DNA of 64,000 nt, from NCBI GenBank assembly GCA_029260615.1, contig JAJDCX010000034.1, forward strand, positions 1 through 64,000, in the 5' to 3' direction. This DNA comes from Phycisphaeraceae bacterium (GTDB lineage: Bacteria; Planctomycetota; Phycisphaerae; Phycisphaerales; Phycisphaeraceae). The notes under the pieces were generated by a model. That model saw only the letters and a program-made list of their open reading frames with translations. It had not been told where the DNA came from and ran no database searches. A program made the translations under genes and the position numbers. Shown here piece after piece: positions 51,424-58,934 of the stretch (position 1 is the first letter of the stretch; each line of letters opens with the position of its first letter).

Positions 51424-51567
51424 CAAATCCCATTTACTGCAAGTGACTTGGCCTGTTCGTAGGCCAGATCCCATTTAGATCGCCGGGCCGGAATTGCCGT
51501 AAGTCCATACCCCCACAGCAATCCCGTCCCGTCCCACCCAATCCCACCCAATCCCACTTAGATCACA
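51424..51567 (-). repeat. Prophage right end: transposase-binding-like sites
   Basis: Read on the minus strand, three related sites occur: GATCTAAGTGGGATT (51550-51564), CGATCTAAATGGGATC (51467-51482) and GCAGTAAATGGGATTTG (51424-51440). They match the left-end sites in inverted orientation. Between the first two lies a tract of CCCAATCCCAC-type short repeats. The end by TG...CA would be 51567. Confidence 0.65.
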
Positions 51568-51684
51568 GTCTCATGGGTAGTAAGCGACTAAAACTTGGGT
51601 TTCCGAGGGGGCGTTAACTGGTGCCGAAAGGCCCGGCGGGGTAGCCGGACGAAGTTCAAATGGGAAATATCGGAGCAAATTACG
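51568..51684. other. Junction between prophage and AT-rich gene
   Basis: 117 bases without a gene. GTCTCATG directly after the phage end is mirrored by CATGAGAC before the inverted copy at 56691, and GGGAAATATCGGA at 51662 is mirrored near 56517. Confidence 0.4.
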
Positions 51685-53100
51685 ATGTACAACTGGATAC
51701 ACAAACTGAAAATATTGGGAATCTTAATAGTTTCCTTAACGCTATTAAACACTACAAAGACGAAGGCCTGTTCAACCTTTATGCTTCATAACGGAGGCAA
51801 ACTCATTTTTGGGCATAATTTAAACGAAGGTGATATCGGAATTCCCGGAATTGTTTTTGTGAATAAACGCGGTGTATTTAAAATGGGAAGAAGTCTGAAT
51901 GAGATGATGTTTAAAGAGGTGACCAAGCCTTCGAAACTTAGCTGGGTTTCTCGTTATGGATCGATTACCTTCAATAATTTTGGTAGAGATTTGCCTGATG
52001 GAGGCATGAACGAAACCGGGTTTTTCATAGAAGAGATGAATGAAGACACTGAATATCCACAAGGAGATTCACTTCATAAATTGAGCCAGATGGGTTGGAT
52101 GCAGTATTTGCTGGATAATTGTTCCACTTTAGACGAAGCTTTTGAGCTGACCAAGGGCATTGAAATTGATGGGTGGACCTGGCACTATTTTTTGGCGGAT
52201 GCCAGCGGTGATTGCGCAAGTCTTACCTTTGTTGGTGGAAAAATGAAAATCAACCGCGGCAAAAAAATGCCGGTTAAGGCTTTATTTAATACCGCTTACG
52301 ATCGCGAAATGGAAGTGGCGAAGTATTATAAAAACTTTGGCGGCTCGTATGAAGTAGAACTCGATAATCCTGAAGTGCCTCGTTTTGTGAAAGCGGATTA
52401 TTTAATTAAGGCTTACGACCCCTCGCAGGATATTGTTGATTATGGATTCTATATGTTGGATAAAATTCAGGTGAATGACAAGCCCGAATGGTCCATCGTT
52501 TTTGATCCAATAAAAAAGCAAGTCTTTTTCCGAACCCGTATAAATCCGGCAATCAAACAGCTTTCATTTAATGACATTGATTTCTCTGCTCAATCAGGTC
52601 CTTGTTTAATTCAAAATATGGATGTTGAAAAAGGTGGGGATATTAAGGATTTATTACATCCTTATAACGCGGAAGAGATGAGTAAAATGCTATACTCATT
52701 CATCGATTTAATTGGAGAGGGTTTCTTTAAAATGGGTGGATTGGAACCCAGTGAATCTATCGCTAATCTTACTAATCATTGGCAACGTGCAGAAGAAGTA
52801 GAAAATCAGTCTTTTAAAGGACGTTGGGAAACGAAACCAGAAGATCCGGAAGAAGGAGCCTTGGTCTTAAATTTATCGAGCAATAGGAATGCTGTTTTTG
52901 GTGAAATGACGGTCTCTGACGGAAGCATTTACAAAATCGATCACCTCTATATGCACAATGAGAAGATCACACTTACGTACTTAACCAAATCCGGTCGGAT
53001 GTTGGAACTTCAGGGTGTGATTAAAGGCGATCAACTAAAGGCCAGGGTTTATGCTACTGAGGATTATTTAGGTGAGTATGTTTTTTATAAATCGAACTAA
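51685..53100 (+). CDS. Secreted choloylglycine hydrolase-family (Ntn) protein, AT-rich
   Basis: 471 residues from MYNWIHKLKILG. A signal peptide ends at TKA, exposing Cys29 of CSTFMLHNGGKLIFGHNLNE as the N-terminal nucleophile, the hallmark of linear-amide C-N hydrolases (bile salt hydrolase/penicillin V acylase relatives). NETGFFIEEMNE and LLDNCSTLDEAFELTKG fit the family. The C-terminal 80 residues form an added beta domain. The gene is rich in AAA, ATT and TTT codons, in sharp contrast to all neighbours, and looks transferred from a Bacteroidota-like source. The substrate is unknown. Confidence 0.75.
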   Translation: MYNWIHKLKILGILIVSLTLLNTTKTKACSTFMLHNGGKLIFGHNLNEGDIGIPGIVFVNKRGVFKMGRSLNEMMFKEVTKPSKLSWVSRYGSITFNNFGRDLPDGGMNETGFFIEEMNEDTEYPQGDSLHKLSQMGWMQYLLDNCSTLDEAFELTKGIEIDGWTWHYFLADASGDCASLTFVGGKMKINRGKKMPVKALFNTAYDREMEVAKYYKNFGGSYEVELDNPEVPRFVKADYLIKAYDPSQDIVDYGFYMLDKIQVNDKPEWSIVFDPIKKQVFFRTRINPAIKQLSFNDIDFSAQSGPCLIQNMDVEKGGDIKDLLHPYNAEEMSKMLYSFIDLIGEGFFKMGGLEPSESIANLTNHWQRAEEVENQSFKGRWETKPEDPEEGALVLNLSSNRNAVFGEMTVSDGSIYKIDHLYMHNEKITLTYLTKSGRMLELQGVIKGDQLKARVYATEDYLGEYVFYKSN

Positions 53101-53102
53101 CC

Positions 53103-53190
53103 CTGACCCCCTCGGGTTCTTTGGTCCAGTTGTTATGAGAGAATCGGGGGTTGACCCCCTCCGAGAAACCTGATCCAGTTTGTGTGAGAG
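53103..53190 (+). repeat. Two direct copies of a 40-bp IS-end-like repeat
   Basis: CTGACCCCCTCGGG... (53103-53141) and TTGACCCCCTCCGAG... (53151-53190) both continue into TGRTCCAGTT and a TGAGAG end. The second is the mirror partner of 56199-56238. The TGA start resembles IS3-family termini, but no transposase is nearby. Confidence 0.7.
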
Positions 53191-53206
53191 GATCTATCCG
53201 GCTGAC

Positions 53207-53335
53207 CTGAGTTCGAATCTCATCACCCGTTTTTGTAAAGCCCTCCCAGCCAACAGGTTGCGGAGGGCTTGTTCGTTTAAATCTGTACGCTCCAAGCCAA
53301 TATGCTCTTCTGTACACATTTCGATGTGATTATAC
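53207..53335 (+). repeat. tRNA-Gly T-arm fragment plus terminator repeat, copy 3
   Basis: CTGAGTTCGAATCTCATCAC (53207 on) equals the T arm and 3' end of tRNA-Gly. The hairpin CCCTCCC...GGTTGCGGAGGG and the tail ATCTGTACGCTC...ATGCTCTTCTGTAC follow. GATGTGATTATACGGGG at its end is shared with the copy at 56.0 kb. Confidence 0.75.
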
Positions 53336-53519
53336 GGGGTAGCTTACGCCTCGTCGGTCTTCATCATTGAGACCCATTCGCCCGACTGCTTCGGAACCTT
53401 CCACGCCGACATGTGGTACAATGATGTACACATCCTTAGTGGGGACCACTCGTTGACATTTGGCCAAATCCGGCCAGCACGATCCCGTCGCCTCCTCTGA
53501 GCCAACTCGAGGAGCGATT
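53336..53519. other. Upstream region of the DUF1611 gene
   Basis: TTGACA-like bases (CGTTGACATTTGG near 53452) and TGGTACAATGATG near 53413 are seen, but I cannot order them as one promoter. No gene is visible. Confidence 0.35.
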
Positions 53520-54719
53520 ATGTCCCTGTCTCTATGTGGAGCGGCTCTGCCTGCGCCGCCCGCCGATCGTATCCATGTCGCCACGAACGTTTCGGCAAAG
53601 TCCGCGCGGTTGCGAACTAGCTGTGAACATGAAGTGGTTGAAACTGCCGTTGTTTATTGCGAGGCGAACTTCGGCGCCATCGATGGAAAGACTGCCAACG
53701 GTCTGGTCCGTTACTCGGAGAAATACAAGATCCTCGCGGTGATCGACAGCGAGAAGGCTGGGCTCGATTCCGGCGTGGTGCTCGGCGAAGAGCCTAACGC
53801 CATCCCTGTCTGCCCCAACCTCGCCGCCGCAATAAAGGATGTCGGACGCGTACCCGATTACTTCATCTATGGGATGGCGCCGGCGAGCGGTATGTTGTCG
53901 TCACATGAGCGTGGCCTGGTGCTTGAGGCGATTGACCTCGGGATGAACGTCGTGAACGGTCTCCATGAGTTTTTGAGTGACGACCCGGTGTTCGCGGCGG
54001 CCAGTGCGGCGAAGAACGTCGAGATCCTCGACGTACGAAAGCCCCGCGCCAAGAAGGATCTGCGGTTGTTTAGCGGTCGCATTAAAGACGTTACCTGTCC
54101 ACGAATCGCTGTGCTCGGCACGGACTGTGCTATCGGCAAACGCACCACGGCCACCATCCTGACTCGCGCCCTTAACGATTGCGGCCTGAAGGCCGTGATG
54201 GTTGGCACGGGTCAGACCGGCTTGATCCAGGGTGCCCGTTACGGGGTTGCGCTCGATGCCGTCCCGTCGCAGTTCTGTGCGGGTGAGCTGGAAGCCGCGA
54301 TCATCGACGCGTTCGAGAGCGAGAGCCCCGACGTAATCATCATCGAGGGGCAAGGTGCACTGAGTCACCCCGCCTACTCGACCTCGAGCTTCATTCTCCG
54401 AGGCAGTTGCCCGAACGCAGTGGTGCTGCAGCACGCGCCGAAACGGACCCATCGCTGCGACTTCGAAGGGATGCCGGTGACGCTGCCGGCTGCCGAGATC
54501 AACCTCATCCAGACCTTCTCTGACACGAGGGTCATTGGCCTCACAATCAACCATGAGAACATGACCGATGAGGAGATCGACGTGGCCATCACACTCTATG
54601 AGTGCGAGCTAGGGATCCCCGCCACCGATTCGCTGGCCCGGCCCCCCAAGTATCTTGTGGATATGGTCATTGAGGCCTTCCCGGAACTCGCGGAAAAGGT
54701 GACTGTGAGCACACGATGA
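53520..54719 (+). CDS. DUF1611 (DgcN-type) protein
   Basis: 399 residues from the ATG with GAGGAG seven bases upstream. The N-terminal domain (about 40-185) is Rossmann-like (YKILAVIDSEKAGLDSGVVLGE; DYFIYGMAPASG). The C-terminal domain has a P-loop GTDCAIGKRTTA (200-211), VGTGQTGLIQGARYGV and DVIIIEGQGALSHPAYS. This is the DUF1611 layout. DgcN of this family is a D-glutamate N-acetyltransferase; other members may act on related amino acids. The stop overlaps the racemase start (ATGA), so the two work together, probably in D-amino-acid conversion. Confidence 0.8.
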   Translation: MSLSLCGAALPAPPADRIHVATNVSAKSARLRTSCEHEVVETAVVYCEANFGAIDGKTANGLVRYSEKYKILAVIDSEKAGLDSGVVLGEEPNAIPVCPNLAAAIKDVGRVPDYFIYGMAPASGMLSSHERGLVLEAIDLGMNVVNGLHEFLSDDPVFAAASAAKNVEILDVRKPRAKKDLRLFSGRIKDVTCPRIAVLGTDCAIGKRTTATILTRALNDCGLKAVMVGTGQTGLIQGARYGVALDAVPSQFCAGELEAAIIDAFESESPDVIIIEGQGALSHPAYSTSSFILRGSCPNAVVLQHAPKRTHRCDFEGMPVTLPAAEINLIQTFSDTRVIGLTINHENMTDEEIDVAITLYECELGIPATDSLARPPKYLVDMVIEAFPELAEKVTVSTR

Positions 54720-55810
54720 CTGCGCCGCGACTAGAGATCGACCTCGACAAGGTCCACCACAACGCATGCACGCTGGTCGAGCGGCTGGCAAATCAAGGCA
54801 TCTCCGTAACGGGTGTGACCAAGGCAGCGCTCGGCTCACTCGAGATTGCGGGCGTGTTGATCCGGGCAGGCGTGCGTGGCCTCGGCGACTCACGTATCGA
54901 GAACATCGAAGCGATGCATCGCGCAGGCGTACCGGCGTCAATGACACTCATCCGTTCTCCGATGCTCAGCCAGGTGGAACGAGTCGTCACTTTTGCCGAC
55001 GTGAGTTTCAACACCGAGGTTGACGTTATCAGCAAACTTTCGTCCGCCGCACGGGAGGCGAATCGGATGCACGGGATCGTGCTGATGGTCGAGCTTGGAG
55101 ATCTCCGTGAAGGCATCATGCGAGGCGACCTTGAGAATACGGTGCGTGAGACGCTTCGCTTGCCGAATATCATTCTCAAAGGGATCGGCACGAATCTGGC
55201 CTGCCGCAGCGGAGTGTCACCGGACGCCAAGAACATGGCTGAGCTATCCGCCCTTGCGGGGGAGATCGAGGCGAGCTTTGGCCTAACGCTGGACATCGTA
55301 TCAGGCGGGAACTCCGCCAATCTTCAATGGGCGCTCAGCGGCGCGGAGACCGGGCGTATCAACGATCTACGGTTGGGGGAATCGATCCTGCTTGGTCGAG
55401 ACCCGCTGAACCGCCAGCAGATCGACGGGCTGTTCACGGACGCCATTACGCTCATCGCCGAAGTGATCGAGTCGAAGCGCAAGCCGTCTCAGCCATGGGG
55501 TGAGATCGCGCAAACCGCCTTCGGCGAGGGGACGCCTGCCTCAGATCGGGGTTACATCATGCAGACAATCCTGGCGATTGGGCGTCAGGACACGGATCCT
55601 TGCGGCTTGCACCCTCCTCCCATGCTCGAGGTCCTCGGGGCTAGCAGTGACCACCTGATCACAGACTCGGGTCGTGATCGCGTGCCCGTCGGGACCGAAC
55701 TGGCGTTTCAGCTCAACTACAGCGCGCTAGTCCGCAGCATGACCTCGCCTTTCGTCACCAAGGTTATAAAGCCGCAAGGCAACCCCATTCACGCGCCCCG
55801 CGATTGCTAA
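54716..55810 (+). CDS. PLP-dependent amino-acid racemase (alanine/ornithine racemase family)
   Basis: 364 residues. LEIDLDKVHHNACTL is the opening strand-helix of the fold III PLP barrel and Lys36 in VTGVTKAALG is the expected Schiff-base lysine. Further family segments are GVRGLGDSRIENI, VSFNTEVDVISKLS, LMVELGDLREGIM, IVSGGNSANLQWA and LRLGESILLG. Sequence style fits the ornithine racemase/YhfX branch rather than cell-wall alanine racemase. It overlaps the DUF1611 gene by four bases. Exact substrate unknown. Confidence 0.8.
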   Translation: MTAPRLEIDLDKVHHNACTLVERLANQGISVTGVTKAALGSLEIAGVLIRAGVRGLGDSRIENIEAMHRAGVPASMTLIRSPMLSQVERVVTFADVSFNTEVDVISKLSSAAREANRMHGIVLMVELGDLREGIMRGDLENTVRETLRLPNIILKGIGTNLACRSGVSPDAKNMAELSALAGEIEASFGLTLDIVSGGNSANLQWALSGAETGRINDLRLGESILLGRDPLNRQQIDGLFTDAITLIAEVIESKRKPSQPWGEIAQTAFGEGTPASDRGYIMQTILAIGRQDTDPCGLHPPPMLEVLGASSDHLITDSGRDRVPVGTELAFQLNYSALVRSMTSPFVTKVIKPQGNPIHAPRDC

Positions 55811-55960
55811 CTTGGATGCCAGGGTGGTCTTTGGAAGCGAGTTTCCGCCGCTCGCGGGATGATTTCATTGGGTTCAAGTCTAGACTGAATAATTAACAGA
55901 AGGGGAGCATGGAAACGGTGGGAATACCATTCCTGGCATGTGAGAAACGATTCGGTGTAA
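55811..55960. other. Intergenic region after racemase
   Basis: 150 bases with no recognised gene before the tRNA-like remnant. Confidence 0.35.
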
Positions 55961-56090
55961 CGTCACGCTGCCAGCGTGAAAGTCGTCAGTTCGAGTCAAT
56001 CACCCGCTATGATAAAAAACCCTCCCAACCAAAAGGTTGCGGAGGGTTTTTTCGTTTAGACCTGTACGCTATTGGATGTGATTATACGGG
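55961..56090 (+). repeat. Degenerate tRNA-Gly 3' part plus terminator repeat, copy 4
   Basis: TCACG-CTGCCAG-CGTGA still forms an anticodon stem-loop with GCC, and TTCGAGTCAATCACCCGC resembles the T arm and acceptor end, but the 5' half is missing and the T stem is broken. The terminator hairpin CCCTCCCAACC...GGTTGCGGAGGG with TTTTTT follows, then GATGTGATTATACGGGG as in the 53.2-kb copy. Confidence 0.7.
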
Positions 56091-56198
56091 GGCGGGGTGC
56101 CACTTGGAATTCTACGAGCGCACCGATTTCCCACGATCTATATCCGCGTTTTGTCGCGTCTTATGAGGAATCTTTTCCGACCTACGGCCGGGTGGGAT

Positions 56199-56238
56199 TT
56201 CTCACAAAATCTGGATCAGGTTTTCCCGAGGGGGTCAG
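56199..56238 (-). repeat. IS-end-like inverted repeat, right partner
   Basis: On the minus strand it reads CTGACCCCCTCGGGAAAACC then TGATCCAG and TTTTGTGAGAA, matching 53151-53190. The TGA is also the stop codon of the cold-shock gene. Confidence 0.7.
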
Positions 56239-56432
56239 GCCGGCTTGACGCTCTCGGCGCATGGCCCTTTCTCTCCACGTCCTTCGGTGAAGGACACTCG
56301 CTGTCCTTCTTGGAGGTCGTCGTAGCTTACGCCCTCGAGGCTAGACGAGTGAAAGAACAGGTCTTTTTCGCCCCCGGTGTTGATAAATCCAAAGCCTTTG
56401 TCTGTGAGCCGTTTGATCGTGCCTTCTGCCAT
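56235..56432 (-). CDS. Cold-shock domain protein
   Basis: 65 residues. The OB-fold motifs are clear: RNP1 KGFGFI (12-17) and RNP2 KDLFFHSSSLEG (23-34), with EGQRVSF after them. A GAGGAATT site precedes the ATG. These proteins bind single-stranded nucleic acid and act as RNA chaperones. The stop codon lies inside the inverted repeat, so the repeat may have replaced the native 3' end and a few residues could have changed. Confidence 0.9.
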   Translation of the reverse strand: MAEGTIKRLTDKGFGFINTGGEKDLFFHSSSLEGVSYDDLQEGQRVSFTEGRGEKGPCAESVKPA

Positions 56433-56603
56433 TGTCCAATTCCTCAGTAAAAGTGTGCTGCAGCGCTAGCGTAAAACACTGTGTTCTGGCTGATCCACTG
56501 CAAGGGGGTCATTATATCCGATATTTCCCCTAAGGGTTCATCCCGGTTACATCTCCGGGGTCTTGGGCAGTTAAATGTCCAGTTTCCGCGTATTGTGATC
56601 CTG

Positions 56604-56690
56604 CCAATTGCCCAGCCAGCAGGTTGCGGGGGGCTTTGTGGTTCAAATCTGTACACTCTAGGCAATATGCTCTTCTGTACGTTTTTCGGT
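56604..56690 (+). repeat. Terminator repeat, copy 5
   Basis: GCCAGCAGGTTGCGGGGGGC with the tail CAAATCTGTACACTC...ATATGCTCTTCTGTACG is a decayed copy without tRNA part. It is followed at once by the inverted phage-end copy, as copy 2 is followed by the phage left end. The 170 bases between it and the cold-shock gene hold nothing else I recognise. Confidence 0.65.
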
Positions 56691-57018
56691 CATGAGACAG
56701 CGAACTAAGTGGGATTTAGCGGGATCGTCCTGGACGAAATTGTTTTGGGGATATGGACTTACGTCAATTCGGGCCCGGCCACTTAAATGGGATCTGGCCC
56801 CTGAACAGGCCAAGTCACTTGCAGTAAATGGGGTTTGAAACGGCTTCGACGGGCGGTCACCGCGTCTTCACACTGACGATCCCTGCTCGCTGTGCGCCCG
56901 CCGCCCGCGTGTTCGGTGAGCCATCGCCAATTTATCGGAGGGCTTGAGGGTATCGAACATCGACATCTGGCCTGTCGCCTGGGTGGCCTCGGGGGGCCGC
57001 TAGGCCGGGACACGGCGG
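56691..57018 (-). pseudogene. Inverted, decayed copy of the prophage right end
   Basis: Read on the minus strand, 57018 to 56691 follows bases 51245-51571 of the prophage with roughly 80-85% identity by eye. It includes the end of the winged-helix gene (GQMSMF region as ATGTCGATGTTCG), whose frame is broken by a one-base deletion and whose TGA has become CGA, and the three CTAARTGGGAT-type sites at 56701, 56783 and 56823. It indicates a second, mostly lost, related prophage. Confidence 0.75.
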
Positions 57019-57159
57019 CGGGATCAATCCGCGGATAAATAATCTGAATGCACTACGCAGCGTCAAGATCATCTCACGCTGATAGAGATTGCGGGTAATG
57101 TTGTAGGTGGTCTGTTCCTGTGCCTCCTTGCCGTAGATCCTTGAGAAGAGGTGATGATT
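57019..57159 (-). other. Possible remnant of a coding sequence
   Basis: On the minus strand a frame reads GKEAQEQTTYNITRNLYQRE and on to LRSAFRLFIRGLIPP before joining the phage-end copy. It may be the end of a lost gene, perhaps a transposase. I cannot name it. Confidence 0.25.
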
Positions 57160-58722
57160 ATGAGACACACACTGTCCTTGATAATCGTAATACTGGTTGC
57201 CGCTACAGCATCAGCCTCGCCGGAGGCGGAGTACGACTTGGTGATCTACGGGGGCACGTCTGCTGCGGTGACCGCTGCGGTTCAGGCGAAAAAGATGAAC
57301 GTGTCGGTCATTATCGTTTGCCCGGATAGGCATCTTGGGGGCCTTAGCGCCGGAGGATTGGGGTGGACCGATTCGGGCAAAAAGACCGTCATCGGCGGGC
57401 TTAGCCGAGAGTTCTACCAGCGTGTCGGAAAGTATTACGGCAAGGATGATGGGGCGCAATGGAAGTTTGAGCCGCACATCGCCGAGCGGGTGTTCGAGGA
57501 CCTGATTCGTGAATACGAGATTCTGGTGGATCGTAATGAATGGTTGAACCGGAAGCCGGGCGAGGGCGTGGTGATGGCAGGCGGGCGGATCGTGTCGATC
57601 ACGATGCTGTCGGGCAAGAGCTATCGCGGGAAGATGTTCATTGATGCAACGTACGAGGGCGACCTGATGGCGGCGGCGGGGGTCAGCTACACCGTAGGCC
57701 GAGAGGCGAACAGCCAGTACAACGAAACGCTCAACGGTGTGCAGATCAACAATGCACGTCATCACCAGTTCAAAAATAACATCAGCGCGTACAAGGTGTC
57801 TGGTGATCCATCGAGCGGCCTGCTGCCGCGAATCTCGACCGACCCACCTGGCGTACAAGGCGAAGGTGATCACCGCGTGCAGGCATACAACTACCGTATG
57901 TGTCTGACGCGTGTGCCGGAGAATCGTGTACCGTTCACTAAGCCCGACGGGTATGACCCGTCGCAGTACAAGCTTCTGTTGCGAGAATTGTTGGCGGGAT
58001 CGCGGCACGTCATGGGAAGTTTCAGTGAGCTACCCAACGGGAAGACGGACACCAACAATAACGGCTCGTTCTCCACAGATAACATCGGGATGAACTACGA
58101 CTACCCAGAGGCTTCGTATGATCGCCGCCGTGAGATTCTAGTGGAGCATCGCATATATCAGCAGGGCTATTGCTATTTCCTCGCGAACGATCCCCGCGTA
58201 CCGGAGGAGGTGCGGGAGTGGTACGGGGCGTGGGGGCTGGCTAAGGATGAATTCACGGACAATGGGCATTGGCCGCATCAGATCTATGTACGCGAAGCGC
58301 GGCGGATGGTCGGCGATGTCGTCGTGAATGAGAATCATCTCATGCGCAGAATCCTGACGCCGCGGCCGATTGGTATGGGATCGTACAACATGGACTCACA
58401 CAACGTACAGAGGCATATCGACAAGGACGGATATGTCCGCAATGAGGGGGATGTGCAGATCAATCCCGGTGGGCCGTACCCGATTGACTACGGTGCTGTC
58501 GTACCAAAGAAGAGCGAGTGCGAGAACCTGCTGGTTGTGTGTGCGGTGTCTAGTTCGCATATCGCTTACGGCTCGATACGCATGGAGCCGGTCTTCATGA
58601 TCCTAGGCCAGAGCGCTGCGACGGCGGCGGTCCTCGCGCTTGACACGGCTGCGCCCGTACAGAATGTTGATTACACGATACTGCGTGAGCGTTTGTTGAA
58701 AGACAAGCAGGTTCTCAATTAG
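57160..58722 (+). CDS. Secreted FAD-dependent oxidoreductase (PF12831 type)
   Basis: 520 residues from MRHTLSLIIVILV, chosen for the AGAGGTG site nine bases upstream. A Sec signal peptide ends near SASPEA. The dinucleotide motif YDLVIYGGTSAAVTAAVQAKK and the motif DRHLGGLSAGGLGWTD are those of FAD-dependent oxidoreductases common in planctomycetes, often near sulfatases or glycan genes. MFIDATYEGDLMAAAGV and a C-terminal GQSAATAAVLAL close the FAD site. The substrate is unknown, possibly a sugar. It appears to be the last intact gene of the accessory block. Confidence 0.8.
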   Translation: MRHTLSLIIVILVAATASASPEAEYDLVIYGGTSAAVTAAVQAKKMNVSVIIVCPDRHLGGLSAGGLGWTDSGKKTVIGGLSREFYQRVGKYYGKDDGAQWKFEPHIAERVFEDLIREYEILVDRNEWLNRKPGEGVVMAGGRIVSITMLSGKSYRGKMFIDATYEGDLMAAAGVSYTVGREANSQYNETLNGVQINNARHHQFKNNISAYKVSGDPSSGLLPRISTDPPGVQGEGDHRVQAYNYRMCLTRVPENRVPFTKPDGYDPSQYKLLLRELLAGSRHVMGSFSELPNGKTDTNNNGSFSTDNIGMNYDYPEASYDRRREILVEHRIYQQGYCYFLANDPRVPEEVREWYGAWGLAKDEFTDNGHWPHQIYVREARRMVGDVVVNENHLMRRILTPRPIGMGSYNMDSHNVQRHIDKDGYVRNEGDVQINPGGPYPIDYGAVVPKKSECENLLVVCAVSSSHIAYGSIRMEPVFMILGQSAATAAVLALDTAAPVQNVDYTILRERLLKDKQVLN

Positions 58723-58760
58723 CAATAGGTGGTACCACGGTTTGTGTGATATACATTAAT

Positions 58761-58906
58761 TGATCCATATCCAGAACACCGCCCGTCAGATCGAGCGGAT
58801 CGCCGACCACGCGGTCAGCATCGCCAAGGATGTGATCTATCTAGCAAGAGGGGAGATCGTCCGTCACCGCCGCGCCCGCGCCAAGGCCACCGGGGGTCAG
58901 GCGTAA
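58761..58906 (+). pseudogene. phoU 3'-end duplicate
   Basis: The bases encode IHIQNTARQIERIADHAVSI and on to RRARAKATGGQA-stop, equal to the last 48 codons of phoU (11437-11582) at about 90% identity, with mostly synonymous changes until the divergent final residues. There is no start codon or upstream phoU part. It marks the right boundary of the accessory block. Confidence 0.85.
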
Positions 58907-58934
58907 GTCTGATCTACACACCTGACCACCAGCC

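Larger units (their letters stand above)
11959..51567. mobile_element. Mu-like transposable prophage with siphovirus-type structural genes
   Basis: About 39.6 kb. The right arm holds MuA-like transposase, MuB-like ATPase, Gp16-like and other early genes read rightward. The left arm holds DUF3486-like and Gp28-type terminase genes, a MuF domain, HK97 capsid and protease, tail tube, tape measure and fibre read leftward. Related sites of the form GATCTAARTGGGAT lie at both ends in inverted orientation. The exact termini are uncertain: TG...CA ends can be drawn at 11959 and 51567, but the flanking five bases are not duplicated. All head and tail functions appear open, but no endolysin was recognised. 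Confidence 0.85.
53151..56238. mobile_element. Inverted-repeat-bounded unit carrying DUF1611 and racemase genes
   Basis: The 40-bp copies at 53151-53190 and 56199-56238 are inverted and agree at about 33 of 40 positions. Between them lie a DUF1611 gene, a PLP racemase gene and two degenerate tRNA-Gly/terminator copies, and no transposase. It may be a non-autonomous transposon mobilised in trans. No target-site duplication was found. Confidence 0.5.

Noticed and set aside
11954-51572. Five-base target duplication at prophage ends
   Set aside because: The bases next to the drawn ends (CGTAG and GTCTC) do not match, and shifting the ends by a few bases does not help.
51595-51684. Longer start for the choloylglycine hydrolase-family gene
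   Set aside because: The extra 30 residues precede the signal peptide and would block export; the ATG at 51685 with GGAG upstream fits better.
55961-56007. Possible second intact tRNA-Gly
   Set aside because: The D arm and 5' acceptor strand are absent and the T stem has mismatches.
58761-58906. Possible separate small gene related to PhoU
   Set aside because: There is no start codon or ribosome site and it matches only the phoU 3' end.
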